Source of the DNA: Ciborinia camelliae
Taxonomy: Eukaryota; Ascomycota; Leotiomycetes; Helotiales; Sclerotiniaceae
Assembly (NCBI GenBank): GCA_025890175.1
Contig: JANPYM010000013.1
Location: 1,256,777-1,320,776 of the forward strand
Direction of reading: 5' to 3'
Length of the DNA: 64,000 nucleotides
The translations under genes were made by a program, and so were the position numbers. The notes under the pieces were generated by a model that saw only the letters and a list, made by a program, of their open reading frames with translations, was not told the origin of the DNA and did no database searches. The number at the start of each line of letters is the position of its first letter. Within the stretch, counting starts at the first letter, position 1. Positions 10,138 through 22,912 of this stretch are shown here, in pieces.

Positions 10138-13100
10138 CTTTGTTTTCGCGTTGCAGCTTGCGCTGGGATGGTCGTGCAAGAAGTCAAGCAAGGGATCGTA
10201 AGTCTCGTGCGTATCGTTCCCGGGGAAATATGCGGATGTTTCGCGGAACTTTTGGGTGGTGGAACAGAAGATCAAAAGTTCGATGACGTCTTCAGAAATT
10301 TGGATCAACGGAGACTGGAGATGAAGATATCGAGTTTAAGTTTGCGGGGGTTTGGTGGGCGGGGATGATTGATGGAACTTGTGAAGAAATGTGTTTGATT
10401 TTGATTTTGATGCGATGTTTTCTTTGATTGTTACCTCGTATGAATTGCTATAATGCCATGTTGCTGCAGATGTACTGGTATATCTGAGGAAGCTTTCATG
10501 AACCTGGAGGCGATGATTTGCAAGTGGCCTTGCAATATGTGATTGATTAGTCAGCTCTTATCTACGTTATCGACAGGAATATGAGTACCGGTAGGTCGGG
10601 TAGGAGTAGGCACAATCACCAATTCCCCAATTATTAACTTGTTTACCCCCAGGAAGAATCTTTGCATGACCCTCCAGCTAACCTAGACTTTCAAAGACTT
10701 CTCTACTCCGTGGATTCTTTAATGGATTCTCGTTGCATGATATTATACGAAGTAAAGCTGTCATACCCGTCCTTCATAAGAAACATCCATCACAAGTTCA
10801 TAAGTTATATATAACCTGTCTTATGAAATTAGATTTCTCCTTTTGAAGGTAGTGTAACTAGTGTTGGTGCTTTTGAAGCTTAATAAAATGAAACATGGAC
10901 ATTATTGGATACATACTTCCAAGTTTGTCTTCTGTACCTGAAGCTATCATAGGACCCCTATTTCTCGACCCCTCTTGATTGAGATCTTCGAAGTTCGTGG
11001 CTCACTGGCTGTACCGTAGATCCACTTGAGTTTCTAAACTGCGGACTCCAGTTCTCGGCATTTCTGTCAAGAGTCAAGAGTCAAGACTCATGTTTCGTAG
11101 GTTGGTTCAAAGCCGTCGAATCTGTACTGTACTGTATTGAACAATATATAATACATCCAGCTCAAGTAGTCTCGAATCTTGGATATCTTAATTAGTCCTT
11201 AACATCAAGAGATACTGTACGTACATATTTCACAACTCTCCTATACAAATTATACGATACATCAAACTCTCTTAACCCACCTTGGGAAAGCTCCTGAGAG
11301 AACAGTTAGCCAAGAAAGTTTGAAGTAATATGGTATCTAGCAGATCACCAGGTTGTCCATATCATATTATCATCAGCTGGTTCCTTTGGAGACCATCGAG
11401 TTAAATAACGCCCCCTCAGACTAACTCATCAGGGCCAGGCAAAGGTTTCTCCATGGGATCAGATGTGGTGGCTTTCCCAAATATATATTACTTTTTAATA
11501 GAAACTCCTTTCGACGGACTCTTCAGCCAAAAACATAACCAATTCTTGCTCGTGGCAGCCAATATTTGGATTAGTCGGCAGGATCTATCAAACACCTAAT
11601 GAAGTAGTACGGAGTAGAGTCAGTAGAGCCATGTATAAGGGAGCCTAGTAGGTATATTGTATTTTTTGGGGGGGTTACACATTGTGCAGAGTCGTACTGT
11701 ACCTGCTTGGAGAGTTGGAGAGTTGGTATTTGCAATATTTCCCTACCTACCCGCAGGGTTGTAGTAAGATTTTGTATTTCGTGAGAACCTTAGAAATTGG
11801 TATCAAAAGATTAACATAACAAGGTTTCCCCGAACTCTTAAGCAGCCTGACAGCTTCCTTGTTCGGATCAAGTCAGGTCCCTTTGGGAAAAGCTTGCGGA
11901 GTACAGTAAAGGTATAGTATCTACGTATATATAGGTAGGTATTGGCTATGCAAAAGGAAAAGTAAAACTCACAACCGAGGAAAAGAAGATTGAAGATATA
12001 GTTGACCGTGGTATAAATATGATTCAGAGTACTAGATAGGTGGTTAATACTGTACGGAGTAGATCCTAGGTAGCTGGAGACAACTAAATAATAAGAAGAA
12101 AGTGTGATTGACTATCTATCTATTATTGAAAAAAGTCAAGAGGTCAACGTACCTCACTTCAGCTGCCGCTTCTAATTCATGGATTCCCAGGTCTATATGT
12201 AATCATCCCAAAGAGGAAGAAACCTCCTCCCCCTCCTTCCCCTTCCCCTTGCCCTTCTCATATCAACAACCACCCAGGAAACCCATTGATGAATATCTAT
12301 CCAACTTCCTTTTCTACCACAGTACATACTCCGTACTTTTGTACAGTTTCTACACAACTTCTTCTACAACACCTCATCTCATCTCATCCCATCCCATCCT
12401 CATCTACAACTGTACAATACTTAATAACAGTTCAAAATTCCAATATCAATCTTTATTTACCTATTCTACTAGTTAGTTAGTAATTACAACTCAAAAAGAA
12501 GTCGATACCTTCATAGCATCGTCAGCGTCATCTTCATCTTCATCGTCATCGTCATACAGTACAGTACAGTACCTTCAAGACTTTATGCTACCGGTACTCG
12601 TTTGGATAATTCGAAATACATGGTCTCTATACCTGCTACTTACTAGTAGGCATTTTAAGTTCGATCGTGAGAAGTACCATAGACCATAGACCAAAGTCCA
12701 GAGTCCAGATAGTATCTACGGAGTCCGGACAGACGATTACGACATATTACCTTGGGTTATGCACAATCACAATCACAATCAGATTCTTATACAGATGAGG
12801 CACAGATGAGGCACAGAAGAGGCAAAAGAACACCTGCAAGAACAAACACGAATTATTCATTCTAATTATTTGGGACAAATACTTCCCCCGCTTTTTGTAC
12901 ATCTTGGATTCTACTACAGTACTGGAAAACTCCCGCATCTTCCTCTTCCTCTTCCTCTCCCTCTCCCTCTACGCAGTCGGGTACTTCAGGTGTCCTTGAT
13001 CGGAAAAGGGAAACCGTCAAATTTATCCATCCGGAATTCAATTCCCTACTACCACTACTACCACTCCTCCTCCTATTACAACCTCATCTCCATCGATCAA

Positions 13101-14299
13101 AATCAATCATCAATCATTTCGAACATCGTCAAAATCAAACTTCATTTCACCCTTCATTTGAATTTCGATTTAAACCTTCCCCCCCCTCTCTTTTCCAACC
13201 TTCCAACCTTACCCACGCCAACTCCTGAACAATTCCACCCTCATTTCCCTACAGGTACCTGCCACTAGAGTGCTGTACCTACATTTGACAAGGAATTTAG
13301 AAAAGGAACCACAATAACTAAATTTGAAGATCGTCAACAAGTCCAAATCGAACCCACTTACAAGACAAATTCCTCGAATCACATTCGGCCGTGGATTGAA
13401 TTTGTGACAAGAATATCAAGGGAGAGACGAACGGGGATTGGGGATTTAAGATTACGATTGTGCATCAAGCATTTTCGCATCTCACATCGCAACCCAACCC
13501 AACCATAACCCACCCATCCCTTCCTCTGCATCTTAAAGTTCAGAAAGGATTGATCGATTTGATTGCGAACAGATTAATCCAGAGACTCGACGACTCGACG
13601 AAACCACACACCACACCTTTCTAAAAGGGGAAGAGGAATATCATACACATCCAATACTCGAGGTCATACTCGAGGTCATACTCATAGTCTCATAGTCTCA
13701 TAGTCCCATACTTATACCCATACGCATACCTACTCATACTCATACTCATTACCTACTCAGCTGCACACCCAATCGATTTTACACATAGGTACATCAAAAC
13801 ACAAATTTCATACTGGTTGCTGGTTAGGCCTCGGTCGCTAAGGAATTCACCGTTACCTCGTTACCTAACCTAACCTTACACAACAAGTCAAAGCCAAATT
13901 GTCCAGTCTGTTCCCTTTGGTTCCCTTTTACACGGTACACTCAATTAATTACTCTTGGTTTTGAAAAAGAGGGAGAAGTGGAGGAACCACAAGAATCAAA
14001 ATCGAAATCATCCAATCTCCAAGGAAACCGACTCATTTCATTCATTCCCTCAAAAAACCCCCCCCCTCCTACCTAATATACCATACAAAGAATCAAGAAA
14101 CCTATCAAGACTTTGATCACCCTTTCAAAAAGGAACGAGAAGAGCCAATAAAACGACTTCAAGTTCAAGTCAAACGGATCATCTTGCTTGATTCACCTTC
14201 CCTAATAAACATAAACTCAATTCAACACAACTCATTACAACTTATTACACCAATTAATAATTACGGGATTTGTCTCGCCATCACAATCACTGCCACACA
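10138..14299. other. 4.2-kb gene-free region upstream of the Pal1 homologue
   Basis: No gene is supported. The stretch contains pyrimidine-rich blocks (12220-12260, 12940-12975, 13140-13260), CATACTCATAC-type degenerate repeats (13660-13755), palindrome-like GTACAGTAC motifs (for example near 12555), and three copies of GTACGGAG/CTCCGTAC (11607, 12052, 12329). The last kilobase is a C/T- and A-rich leader ending at the Pal1-homologue ATG, which suggests a very long 5' UTR or an extended promoter. Confidence 0.45.
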
Positions 14300-16258
14300 A
14301 TGTCATTTAGTTCTACCCAACCAGATCATGATGGTACGTTCGAATATTCTTGTCTTGTAATCTATGCGCCGCAAGTCTGCGATGGCAAATCTGCCATCCC
14401 CACTTATCACGGCTGGCATGTATCAAGTTGGGCTATCCAGCGTTTCACTCTTGATGGGGATTCTCCATCAACAACAAGCCTTTATCCATATGCTGACCTT
14501 TGAATCTTGTTTTCTGAATAGGTCATTCATCGAATGGACTCTCAATCAGTCTATCATCCAACAACCCATTTAGAAATCGAGCCGTGTCTCCAGCTATACC
14601 CTCTTCTACTCAACGATCCTCCCGAGAACCTCCTCCACGACCAGTATCACGGAATCCCTTCCTCGATTCTTCAACTACGAACCAAACATCACCAGACAAG
14701 ATGTCATTCAGTCCAATCTCACCAGGATCATCTCTGACTGGAAACGCTGCGGATTTATTTGTACGTTTTTCTACAATATGAGCTACATTTTCTTAAAAGT
14801 GTTGAATGGACATCAAGCCTTGTGGGCACAAGCACCCATGTTTAGGAGGAATTCGATCTACTGTAAACCTGCATTAAAACATATCACTGACATTAACAAT
14901 ATAGGACGAACTTACACTTGGAGATAAACCTAAACCTGTTCCAAACAGGAGTCAAAAACCACCAACGATGCGCTCAAACTCTGTCAATACTCAATCGTCC
15001 CCACAAGGTCAGGTAGAAAACATTCCACCTGGAAGATCATCAGGTCATAGGCCAACGAGATCTCAGGAAGAGGCGATGCGTGCCAGAAGAGCGGCTGGAA
15101 AACCGTCTTCAAGCAGACCTCGCAAAGAAGAAGAACTTGACATCTTTGCCGATCCCAATGACAGCCCAAGACGAGGGGCAAGACGTAACTCCGACACTTC
15201 TATCGCTGACCGAAAGCCGAAATTACTAGACCCAGAAGACCAACGCCGACGCCTAGAAAAAGAGAAAAGACATCGTGATCGTAAGCGTGCACAAGATAAA
15301 ACCAAGAAGAAGGCGCCTCTTGATGTTATTGATCAATTAGATGCCACAAGCATTTTTGGAATTGGAGGTAGGTTATCATCATCGATTATGACAAACTTGT
15401 ACAAACTAACCATGTTTAGCATTCCATCATGATGGACCATTCGATGCCTGCTTGCCAGGCCGTAATCGAACAGGAAGTCGACGTGCACCAATGCAAGCTT
15501 TTGCTAAAGATTCGGCCAACAATTCTCTTGGTGGCGGAGGACCTTTGAACAAGAAACCTGATCATGCAACATTCATGGGAAATAACGACATAGAAGCACA
15601 TCTCGATTACTCTCGTGGAGGAGATAAAATCGACAATTACGAACCTTATGGACATCGCCCTGGAATGCCTAGCCGCACAGAATCTGCCATCGAAAGTGCA
15701 ACCACCCGTGTTGAGCCAGTCCATGGTGAGGAGTCAATGGGGCTTGGGACCTCTACTTTCCTTGAAGGTGCCCCAGCCTCTCGAGCTGCTGTGCAAAAGA
15801 ATCAAAATGAGCAATTTGGTATGGATGGTAGCCTATCTCGCAAGAAGTCACTTGCACAGAAAATTCGCGGTATTAACAGCCGACGTGATTATGGACCTTC
15901 TGGAAGAATGACTAGCCCAGAAGGCATGTACAACTCAACTTCCCAAGATGCCTACACCCCTGGTGGAAGCAGAGTAAATGAGGGAAACCCATTCTTCAAT
16001 GAATTTGGCAAGGGCGAGGATACAATCAAGGAGGAAACCGGCACATTTGCCGAACTACCACCAAGACCCGGACGCACTCGCGCTCCTTCTAACACCCCAG
16101 GAATGGAAAGACGCTTTACCAACGATAGTACTGGGGAGTCATCCAGAGCACCCGCATCAAATGGTGGAGGATTCTTGTCCAGAGTTAAGAGCTTGAAAGG
16201 AGGACCACGAAAGCCAAGGGTTGAGAACAACCCATTACCAACCCCCCAGCTACTTTAA
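14300..16258 (+). CDS. PAL1: Pal1 cell-morphology protein homologue
   Basis: Predicted 524-residue homologue of Pal1, a cortical protein for polarised growth and endocytic sites in yeasts. Exons are 14300-14333, 14522-14760, 14905-15367 and 15420-16258; all junctions are GT-AG and keep the frame. The Pal1-domain block is LDVIDQLDATSIFG followed, across the last intron, by FHHDGPFDACLPGRNR (about 247-262). A basic K/R-rich helix precedes it (RRRLEKEKRHRDRKR). Three Asn-Pro-Phe motifs (residues 26-28, in RNPFLDS, and in GNPFFNEF) match EH-domain-binding sites reported for yeast Pal-family proteins, so binding to an Ede1-like endocytic adaptor is inferred. The rest is low-complexity and Ser/Pro/Arg-rich, probably disordered. 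A very long gene-free region lies upstream. Confidence 0.93.
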
Positions 16259-17352
16259 TTTGTTGATCGATAATACGGTCGTCAATGATCTTTTCATTTA
16301 ATCCTAGAACGAGTTTGGACGTCAGCGTCTAATGACTTAATATCTATCGAATACCCATGCTCCTTGACACTTTTTGTTCTCGATTTTTGTCGGTATTACG
16401 ATCCAAATGGCCCATCACCATTACCTAACGTACACGGGTTTGGATAACGAGACTCTGCACAAGCTTTCGTAGGAAAGCTGATGCTCTTCATATTTTCTTC
16501 ACCTGTTTTTCGACTTTGGCTCTTGCAAAACAAAGAATCTTTCTCTTTTTGAATTGTTTCGAGGTGTGAAAGGATCCACAAATTGTTATTTGATTTCACA
16601 GGCGTATGGGAGTACACATGGACAAACCTGTAACTCGAGGGGTGTGAAGTGGGAAGAGGGCGAGGAAGAACATCCGGGATTCTTCTTTCATTTAATGGCT
16701 TTTGAGGGGTTGAATGGGATTTGGACGGAAAGGCTGAGATGTTTTTTTTTTGGCTTGAAGGAGAGTTGGCTAAGATCATAAACGGGAGAAATTCAAGAAA
16801 GGATGAGTAGCGTAAAGTCGAGAATAACAGTTGCACGCTTGATGCGTGAGGTGGTGTGAGGGAGGCGAAAGGTCCCGAAATGGATATGCTGAGGGACAGA
16901 GCACCTAGGTAGTAGTAGAAGAAAGAGAATACACACATACATTCAATGCAATGCAATTTAATGAAATGAAACGAAATGGTAATTGTAAAAAAAACTTCGA
17001 GTTTCATGTTACGAGGTTATTTATTTATATATGGCCTACTATAATAGCTAGCTAGCTCCCTTGGGTAGGTATCTTAGATATTGCATAGGTAGGTAGGTAG
17101 GTGGTTTAAAAGGCTTGATTGAGGGGAGAGGAGGGGGGTTAAGGGGAGAGATGGGAGGGTAGGGGAGAGAGGGGAGCGTTGAGGAGGGGGTTATGATATA
17201 TTATATTAGGGTGGATTACTCGGGATTCCATTCTTATCTAGTATCATTCATTTATTTTATTTATTTCATCGAATGGGATGGGATGGAATAGGATGGGATG
17301 GGATGGAATGGGAGGGAAGTTTTCCATGGTAGAAAGAAGTTGAAAGTTAAAA

Positions 17353-17489
17353 TGGATGTCGATGTCGATGTGGATGTGGATGTCGATGTGGATGTGGATG
17401 TCGATGTGGATGTGGATGTCGATGTGGATGTGGATGTCGATGTGGATGTGGATGTCGATGTGGATGTGGATGTCGATGTGGATGTGGAT
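17353..17489. repeat. Minisatellite of GATGTC/GATGTG units, 18-bp higher-order period
   Basis: Six-base units GATGTC, GATGTG, GATGTG alternate in a regular order, giving an 18-bp higher-order period over about 137 bp (about seven copies). Both strands stay open through it (Asp-Val on plus, His-Pro/His-Arg on minus), which explains the open frames here without implying a gene. Confidence 0.93.
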
Positions 17490-17637
17490 TTTGGATTGTT
17501 TTTATGGCATTTATTGAACTTATTGTATTGTTGTATCGAGCTAGTGTATGTAGAACTATTTTATAACAATAGTATTTATTTATATAAACTAGCATCGGGA
17601 TATTGGAATATGGGGATGTCGGGATGGAAATAGGAAT

Positions 17638-17690
17638 GGGAAGAGAGAGGGGGAAGAGAGAGGGGGAAGAGAGAGGGGGAAGAGAGAGGG
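17638..17690. repeat. Four-copy 13-bp tandem repeat
   Basis: Four consecutive copies of GGAAGAGAGAGGG, purine-only on the plus strand, in non-coding sequence. Confidence 0.9.
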
Positions 17691-19169
17691 TCACTATATG
17701 AGTTGATACCTATGTCTCGGTAGCATATATGTCAGTGTAGGTAAGTAGGTAGATACCTATTTAAATTAAAATTCGCTAATGTATTGTAGATTGTATTGCA
17801 TTGTATTGTTTAGTTTGGTTGGTTGGTTGGTAGTGTTAGGGTTTACCTATCTAGGTAGGTTGGTAGTGGTAGTCTGGAGCTTTACCTACCTACTTAAGCT
17901 TTTAAATGTATATTATTATATTATTATGACCATACTTAAGGAGGCGGATTTGTTTAGAAATGTAAGGTGAGGAAAGCGAGGAAGGTAATCTTACAAGGAA
18001 CGATTCCCTCCCCCTTTGTTTTCTCTCGCGTATTTTTTGTTTCTTGTGGTTGGGTACCTATAGCTACCTACGCTATGCTATGCTCGGCTGTTCTGTGTCT
18101 TATCTATTTATGTTATTCGGTTGATCTGCTTATGATGAGATATGGGGTATGGGGTATGGGATATGGGATATTTTCATTATTTTGAGTATCTAATGTATGA
18201 AGCGAAGGTATTGGGATGGTAATTGGGGTGGTATTTGGGGTGGTAATGTTTGAGATGACTTGGATGGAAATGATTTTGGGATTAATAAATGTCCTAGTCT
18301 GAGGTCGAGAGGTGCCTATCTATTAGATAGGTAGATAGATAATGTAGGGAAGGCATAGTGGGTAGTGGTAAAGTAAAGAGAGGGGTGATTTAGAGGGAAT
18401 GGGAGGAATGATGGGGAATTACCTATATAGGGATCTTTTTGTGGGTTTTCGTATTTCTCGGGTGCTGTATATTGTTGGGGGGATGAATGAGGGAGAAATA
18501 CAGTAGATGGGGTGATGAATTGAAAGTTGATGAATAATGGGAAGGGAATGAAGAGAATGATTCGACAGTGGTATATATCGATTTAGTTGATGATTTCTTT
18601 TCTTTTCTTTTGATTGTGTTCTGGGAGACTTGAAGGGATATGAATATGCGGGTAGAGAATGAGGATAGAGAATGAAATAATATAGTTATTTTGCATCTAT
18701 ATCCGTGGGGCTTTTTTTGGGTGCAGGATTCGAAGGATAGAATATATATTTATATATAAACAACTAAGATGGAAGATTGGATAGGCAAGAAGGACTAATT
18801 AGAGAGCGGATGCGGATTTGGATGGATTTGAAGGTTTGTGTAAGTAAGGTAAGGAGAAGTAAATAGGTATTTTGATATCTGAAAATTTATAACATATCAA
18901 TCTCCTTTGTTAATACAAATAGTCCATTACGAATGCTCCAATTTGGTTTCAATGTTCAAAGGCGATGCTGTATTTATGAAATGATACGATTTCATAATGT
19001 GTTACGACTTAAATCTCATTCATATGTCATTTTCGATCACCCTTTTCGCTTTGGTAGAGGAAGATATAGATTACTTATGAATATTGGGGATTATTTGTTC
19101 ATATGTATCTCATCGTTGTATTCGTTCTATAAGTAATCTATAAGTACAACCGTAATATCATCACTCTGA

Positions 19170-20333
19170 CTACTGTGTGGCCCATATTCTAGGAGAATAC
19201 AGCTGACCTTCCCTAAAGACGGTGTGGAAACTATCATGCTCACTAGCCTCACTGATGCGTCTCACTCTCCTCGGTTCCTCACGGAAATCTCTTCCTCTAT
19301 CCATCTCCTCTTGCGCTCTCTGTGACCCTCTTTCCATTTCTATATCCATTTGCTTCATCCCCTGTCGCTCTTTTGGCCACTCTCTCCCACTTTGTGCTCT
19401 ATCATCAGCATTATTTTGACCTCTCTCCTCTGCCGATTTATTCTTCTTGTTTTCTCTACTTGATATAAACCATACAGCGCAAGCAGCCAGAATATACAAG
19501 ACCCAGAGACAATGACATAGAAAGACGTAGTTGTTGCCGATTTTGGCGTATATCTTGGTGGTTGAGTTATCCGCAACTGTCCTGGCGAGATATGTGATAT
19601 TTGTCAAGCAAAGGGCGGGGAGGATGAGGAGAAGGGCTAGGCCCTGGTTGTGAATAGGGCTGTTAGCTTTCTTTTCTTTCCTCTTCTCTTCTTTTCTTCT
19701 TCTCTTTTGGGTGAAAGGGACAGGAGAAAATACGTACAACACAAGCCCATTTTAGCCTCTTATAGAGAATCCTCTTGTTCTTATAGTGATCCATGTCTCT
19801 CGTAAGAAAGGAACGCCAAAAGAGGTACGCAAGAAAAATGATCAAATGGATGCTAATATAGTAGAAGGCGAAGGCGACCGACGAAAAGGCAGAGAAAAGT
19901 CGGAGGCTATCGTCATTCGCATCGATTTTGTTCGCAGAGGTAATATAGCCGAGAGCTAGGGGTTACGAAGGTTAGATCTATTGCACCGAGTAGTATAACC
20001 AGTTTAAGAATCGGGGAGTAAGAAATTAAGAAGATAGGTAATCTTACGGTTAAAGTCCAAATGACATCCATTCCCATCTTTTCCATATTCATTATCCTCC
20101 CCGCCAGAAATACAGTATTGGAAGAGATAGATTTTATAGTTGACATGCGGGAAGTTAATATCGAGGAGAGAGCCACCTTTGCCTGGGAAGTGGTAGAACA
20201 TAATCAGAATGATTAATATAATGACAAACAGAGAGGTTCCACTAGCAACAAAGAGACAGTTACAATATATGGGGGCATTTTTGCGCTTTCCTTGGAACCT
20301 CTGCCACATGGACTTGAGGTTTTTTATATACAT
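19170..20333 (-). CDS. Four-TM SUR7/PalI-like membrane protein
   Basis: Predicted 325-residue integral membrane protein from minus-strand exons 20048-20333, 19738-19955 and 19170-19643. Donors GTAAGA and GTACGT and acceptors TAG and CAG keep the frame. The first TM is near residues 25-47 (SLFVIILIILIMFY). A loop with two cysteines follows (LFQYCISGG, NGCHLDFN), then TM2 (FVAFAFYYISIHLIIFLAYLF), TM3 (LALLLILPALCLTNITYL) and TM4 (LCHCLWVLYILAACAVWFI), ending in a long charged cytosolic tail. Four TMs with a Cys-containing first loop is the SUR7/PalI (claudin-like) layout, but the assignment is from architecture only. These families act in eisosomes or pH sensing. A broken gene of similar layout lies immediately upstream. 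Confidence 0.7.
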
Positions 20334-20623
20334 GGTGGTGCTTAGATCGTGAGGTGTTATTGTTGGAGTTTGTGGTGCTTTGTGCTTTGATCTTTGATCT
20401 TTGGTTGGAACTTGGGGGAAAGTAAAGGAAAAGTATTGGGAAGAACGCAATGAAGTAAAAACTATAAAAGTTCCCAAGAACCAGCGAATAATATAGATCG
20501 TGAATCATGAATCATAAAAGATTGTGGCTTGTATTTGGCTTGTGTTTGACTTGGAGGAGTCATCCTAGATATCCTGTTGGAATTTAACCGAAAAAATAAG
20601 GAAAGAATTATAGTATTGCAACT
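20334..20623. other. Spacer upstream of SUR7-like gene
   Basis: About 290 bp between the SUR7-like start and the 3' end of the adjacent decayed gene, so it should include the promoter. Nothing specific is visible. Confidence 0.4.
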
Positions 20624-21843
20624 TCAAGCCTCTACTTTCTGATTTGCGTTTCTTCTTTTTGCTTTCTTATTCTTTCTTTGCCTTTTTACACTACCACTCG
20701 AGTTGCTTGCGATATCTCCTCTCTCTTTAACTGGATCTAGTAAATTATAACCCCAAAAGTCATGAACATGAATATCCCACTCATCGTCATGATTGTTACT
20801 GGATACAGGCCCAGCAGGCTCGGCTGGAATAATACATACTTTTGTATCGCCATTCAAAGTTTCTTTTTTGTCGGCTTCCAGACTTTTGATGACATGACGA
20901 GCATGGCGTCTATTATACGGCTCATAGTAGGTATGGCCAGAGTGTTGGGAAGGAAGATAACCCAAAAGGGATGGGCGAGGAGGAGGTAGAGGGAGCCAGG
21001 TTCGACGAATATGGTTGGGGTGGATTTGGAGAGATTGATACGTTGGGCGAAACTTAGCTGCAAAGGTAAGTTCGGAGTGATGCGAGGGCGACAAAACAAA
21101 GAGTGGAGATCTGAAAGTGAGGGTTGTTAGTGATCTGGAGAAGTGTAGTGGATTTAACAAGGCGAGAAATTGGGGATGATAGATAAATAGGTGGAAGGGA
21201 AGAGATGGAGAGAACTTAGGGTAAGTATTTTTATAGTTCGTTGTGGTAGCACCAAAACAACAGATTAAAAAACCAGAAAAGGGAGCAAGAGAAAAATAGC
21301 CAGGACGTATGAAGCAAGCCGGATATTCGTAGTGCCGAAAGAGATCATATATCTCGTGCATGGAATTAGAGACATCGGGTCTGGGAAAAGGGGTGGTAAA
21401 AGTTGAGTTGAGGATATCAAGCATGTATTCAGTTAATGCTATGTAATTGGAGAATGTGTTAGTTATGTGACTGGTATGATAAGTGAAAGAGAAGTGGAAA
21501 GGCTGCACTTTGCTCTTCTTGATAGCAGCTATCCGTTAAACTAATATATTTGTCAGGTCTAGGAGCGATACCCGAAATACAATACAATAATACCATAGAT
21601 ATATTATATATAGGTAGGTAAAGTCATTCCCACTGCCATCTATTGCGTTCAAATCTCAACTAGTTTTATCAGGAGCATTGGAACTAGTGGTAATTTAAGG
21701 AGTTGAAGTATTCCCTGATGATAGTATGCAATAACTAGGCCAGGAATCAAGACAAGAGTAGTAAGAGTAAAGGTTAACTCTAGCAAGTCACGTTGCAACT
21801 TGTATAGAAACCAAGACTGTGGCATACGATACTCATGATTCAC
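20624..21843 (-). pseudogene. Probable decayed four-TM gene, tandem to the SUR7-like gene
   Basis: Minus-strand coding-like pieces lie in conflicting frames. A start ORF at 21649-21843 has one hydrophobic helix (FTLTTLVLIPGLVIAYY). Another frame near 21300 gives SYVLAIFLLLPFLVF then a stop at a T run. A third helix (STLCFVALASL) near 21100 and a fourth (LYLLLAHPFWVIFL) near 20960 use different frames. The 3' end, 20624-20900, is a long open frame with a polar, Lys-rich tail. Order and spacing of helices resemble the neighbouring SUR7-like gene, so a decayed tandem relative is the best reading; a real multi-exon gene with unresolved introns, or sequencing indels, remain possible. The 294-codon frame running through the whole 3' part does not itself look like one protein. 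Confidence 0.4.
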
Positions 21844-22912
21844 TGGACATGATGGCGTGAGTATTTCTGCGTTTCGTCTCCAGTTAGGGACATCGAGATA
21901 TTAGGTCCTGAAGGTCTCACTCGCCTTGACCCATTTAAATCCCTTTAAATCGACTGTAATAATCTTTTGAGTCATTGTTTGCAAGTGGATATTCTGGCGT
22001 TAAGCCTGCTACATCTCGAGATTTTGCGGATCGCACACGTTCCAATTTCAAGGTTAAATGCCTTAAATCTTGCTAGCATAAAGTATTTGAGGAAGGCCCA
22101 CCAGCAACTCGATTCTGAGAATTTGCGGCGTGATCAAGAAACAGCCGTAAAATGTCACTTATGGTCTTACTACAGGGGCAAAATTTGAGAATGGGCCACA
22201 AGACTCCTTTCACGTCGATCCTAACAATTCACCTAGAAAATGACTCTCGTTCGCTAGGGGACTATATCAGGTTGTATATATCTGTCAACTTCTGCAAGAT
22301 TTTATTTCTAAGGATCAGAAACGTCCACTTCAAGAAACTTAGATGGCTTGCAATCTCAGCACAGTGATTTCCGAAACGAGTTTAGACGTGGACTGGCATG
22401 GTGCGTGAAGTGACGATATTCACTTAGTTGCGCTAGAACTTTATTTTAGGATAATGAGGGCAACCCATCAGAATAATACAGCCAACAAATCGGCATGGTT
22501 CTGACCATAGATTCATCTCATCCAAACTAGTTAGGATAAAAATCGTGAGAAATAATGTGAGTGCTTCATTACTATGATTCTCGACCAAACTTTCGGGATA
22601 GGTATATGATCGCTCGGCATTTTATATGTAATCTTACCTCTCTCCAGCGTTTATCTTTCACTTCCTTGCCATCCAACTTGTCTGCATACCAATGTCTCGA
22701 TTTTCCCATCTCCCGGAACATCACAGTAATGGTCATTGAAGATAGCATTTATTCATGACATTTGAGGTCAAGAATATTATGAATTATGGCGCTAAACTAG
22801 CCACAAGTTTATAATCTACCAAACTTCTACCCTCATATATATATGTATCATATCTAGCAAGTAATTCGTAATCGCATGAACAATATTATCATAGACCTCA
22901 AAAGACATTAAT
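21844..22912. other. AT-rich spacer
   Basis: About 1.07 kb without a supported gene. Short open frames only; nothing recognised. Confidence 0.5.

Larger units (their letters stand above)
16259..19169. other. Repeat-rich spacer, 2.9 kb
   Basis: No supported gene. The 203-codon minus-strand frame at 16396-17007 is the best open frame but lacks a domain and is mostly low-complexity. The spacer carries GGATG-type runs (17270-17320), two tandem repeats listed separately, and scattered TAGGTA/TACCTA elements. Confidence 0.5.

Noticed and set aside
12108..13268. Several plus-strand frames upstream of the Pal1 homologue
   Set aside because: Translations of C/T-rich microsatellite DNA; no domain or splice support.
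16396..17007. Minus-strand frame of 203 codons after the Pal1 homologue
   Set aside because: Overlaps the likely 3' UTR, biased composition, no motif.
17298..17694. Asp-Val and His-Pro repeat frames on opposite strands
   Set aside because: Both are products of the six-base tandem repeat, open by chance of its period.
20624..21508. 294-codon minus-strand frame as a single protein
   Set aside because: Its middle part is not protein-like, and hydrophobic helices appear in the other frames; treated as part of a decayed gene.
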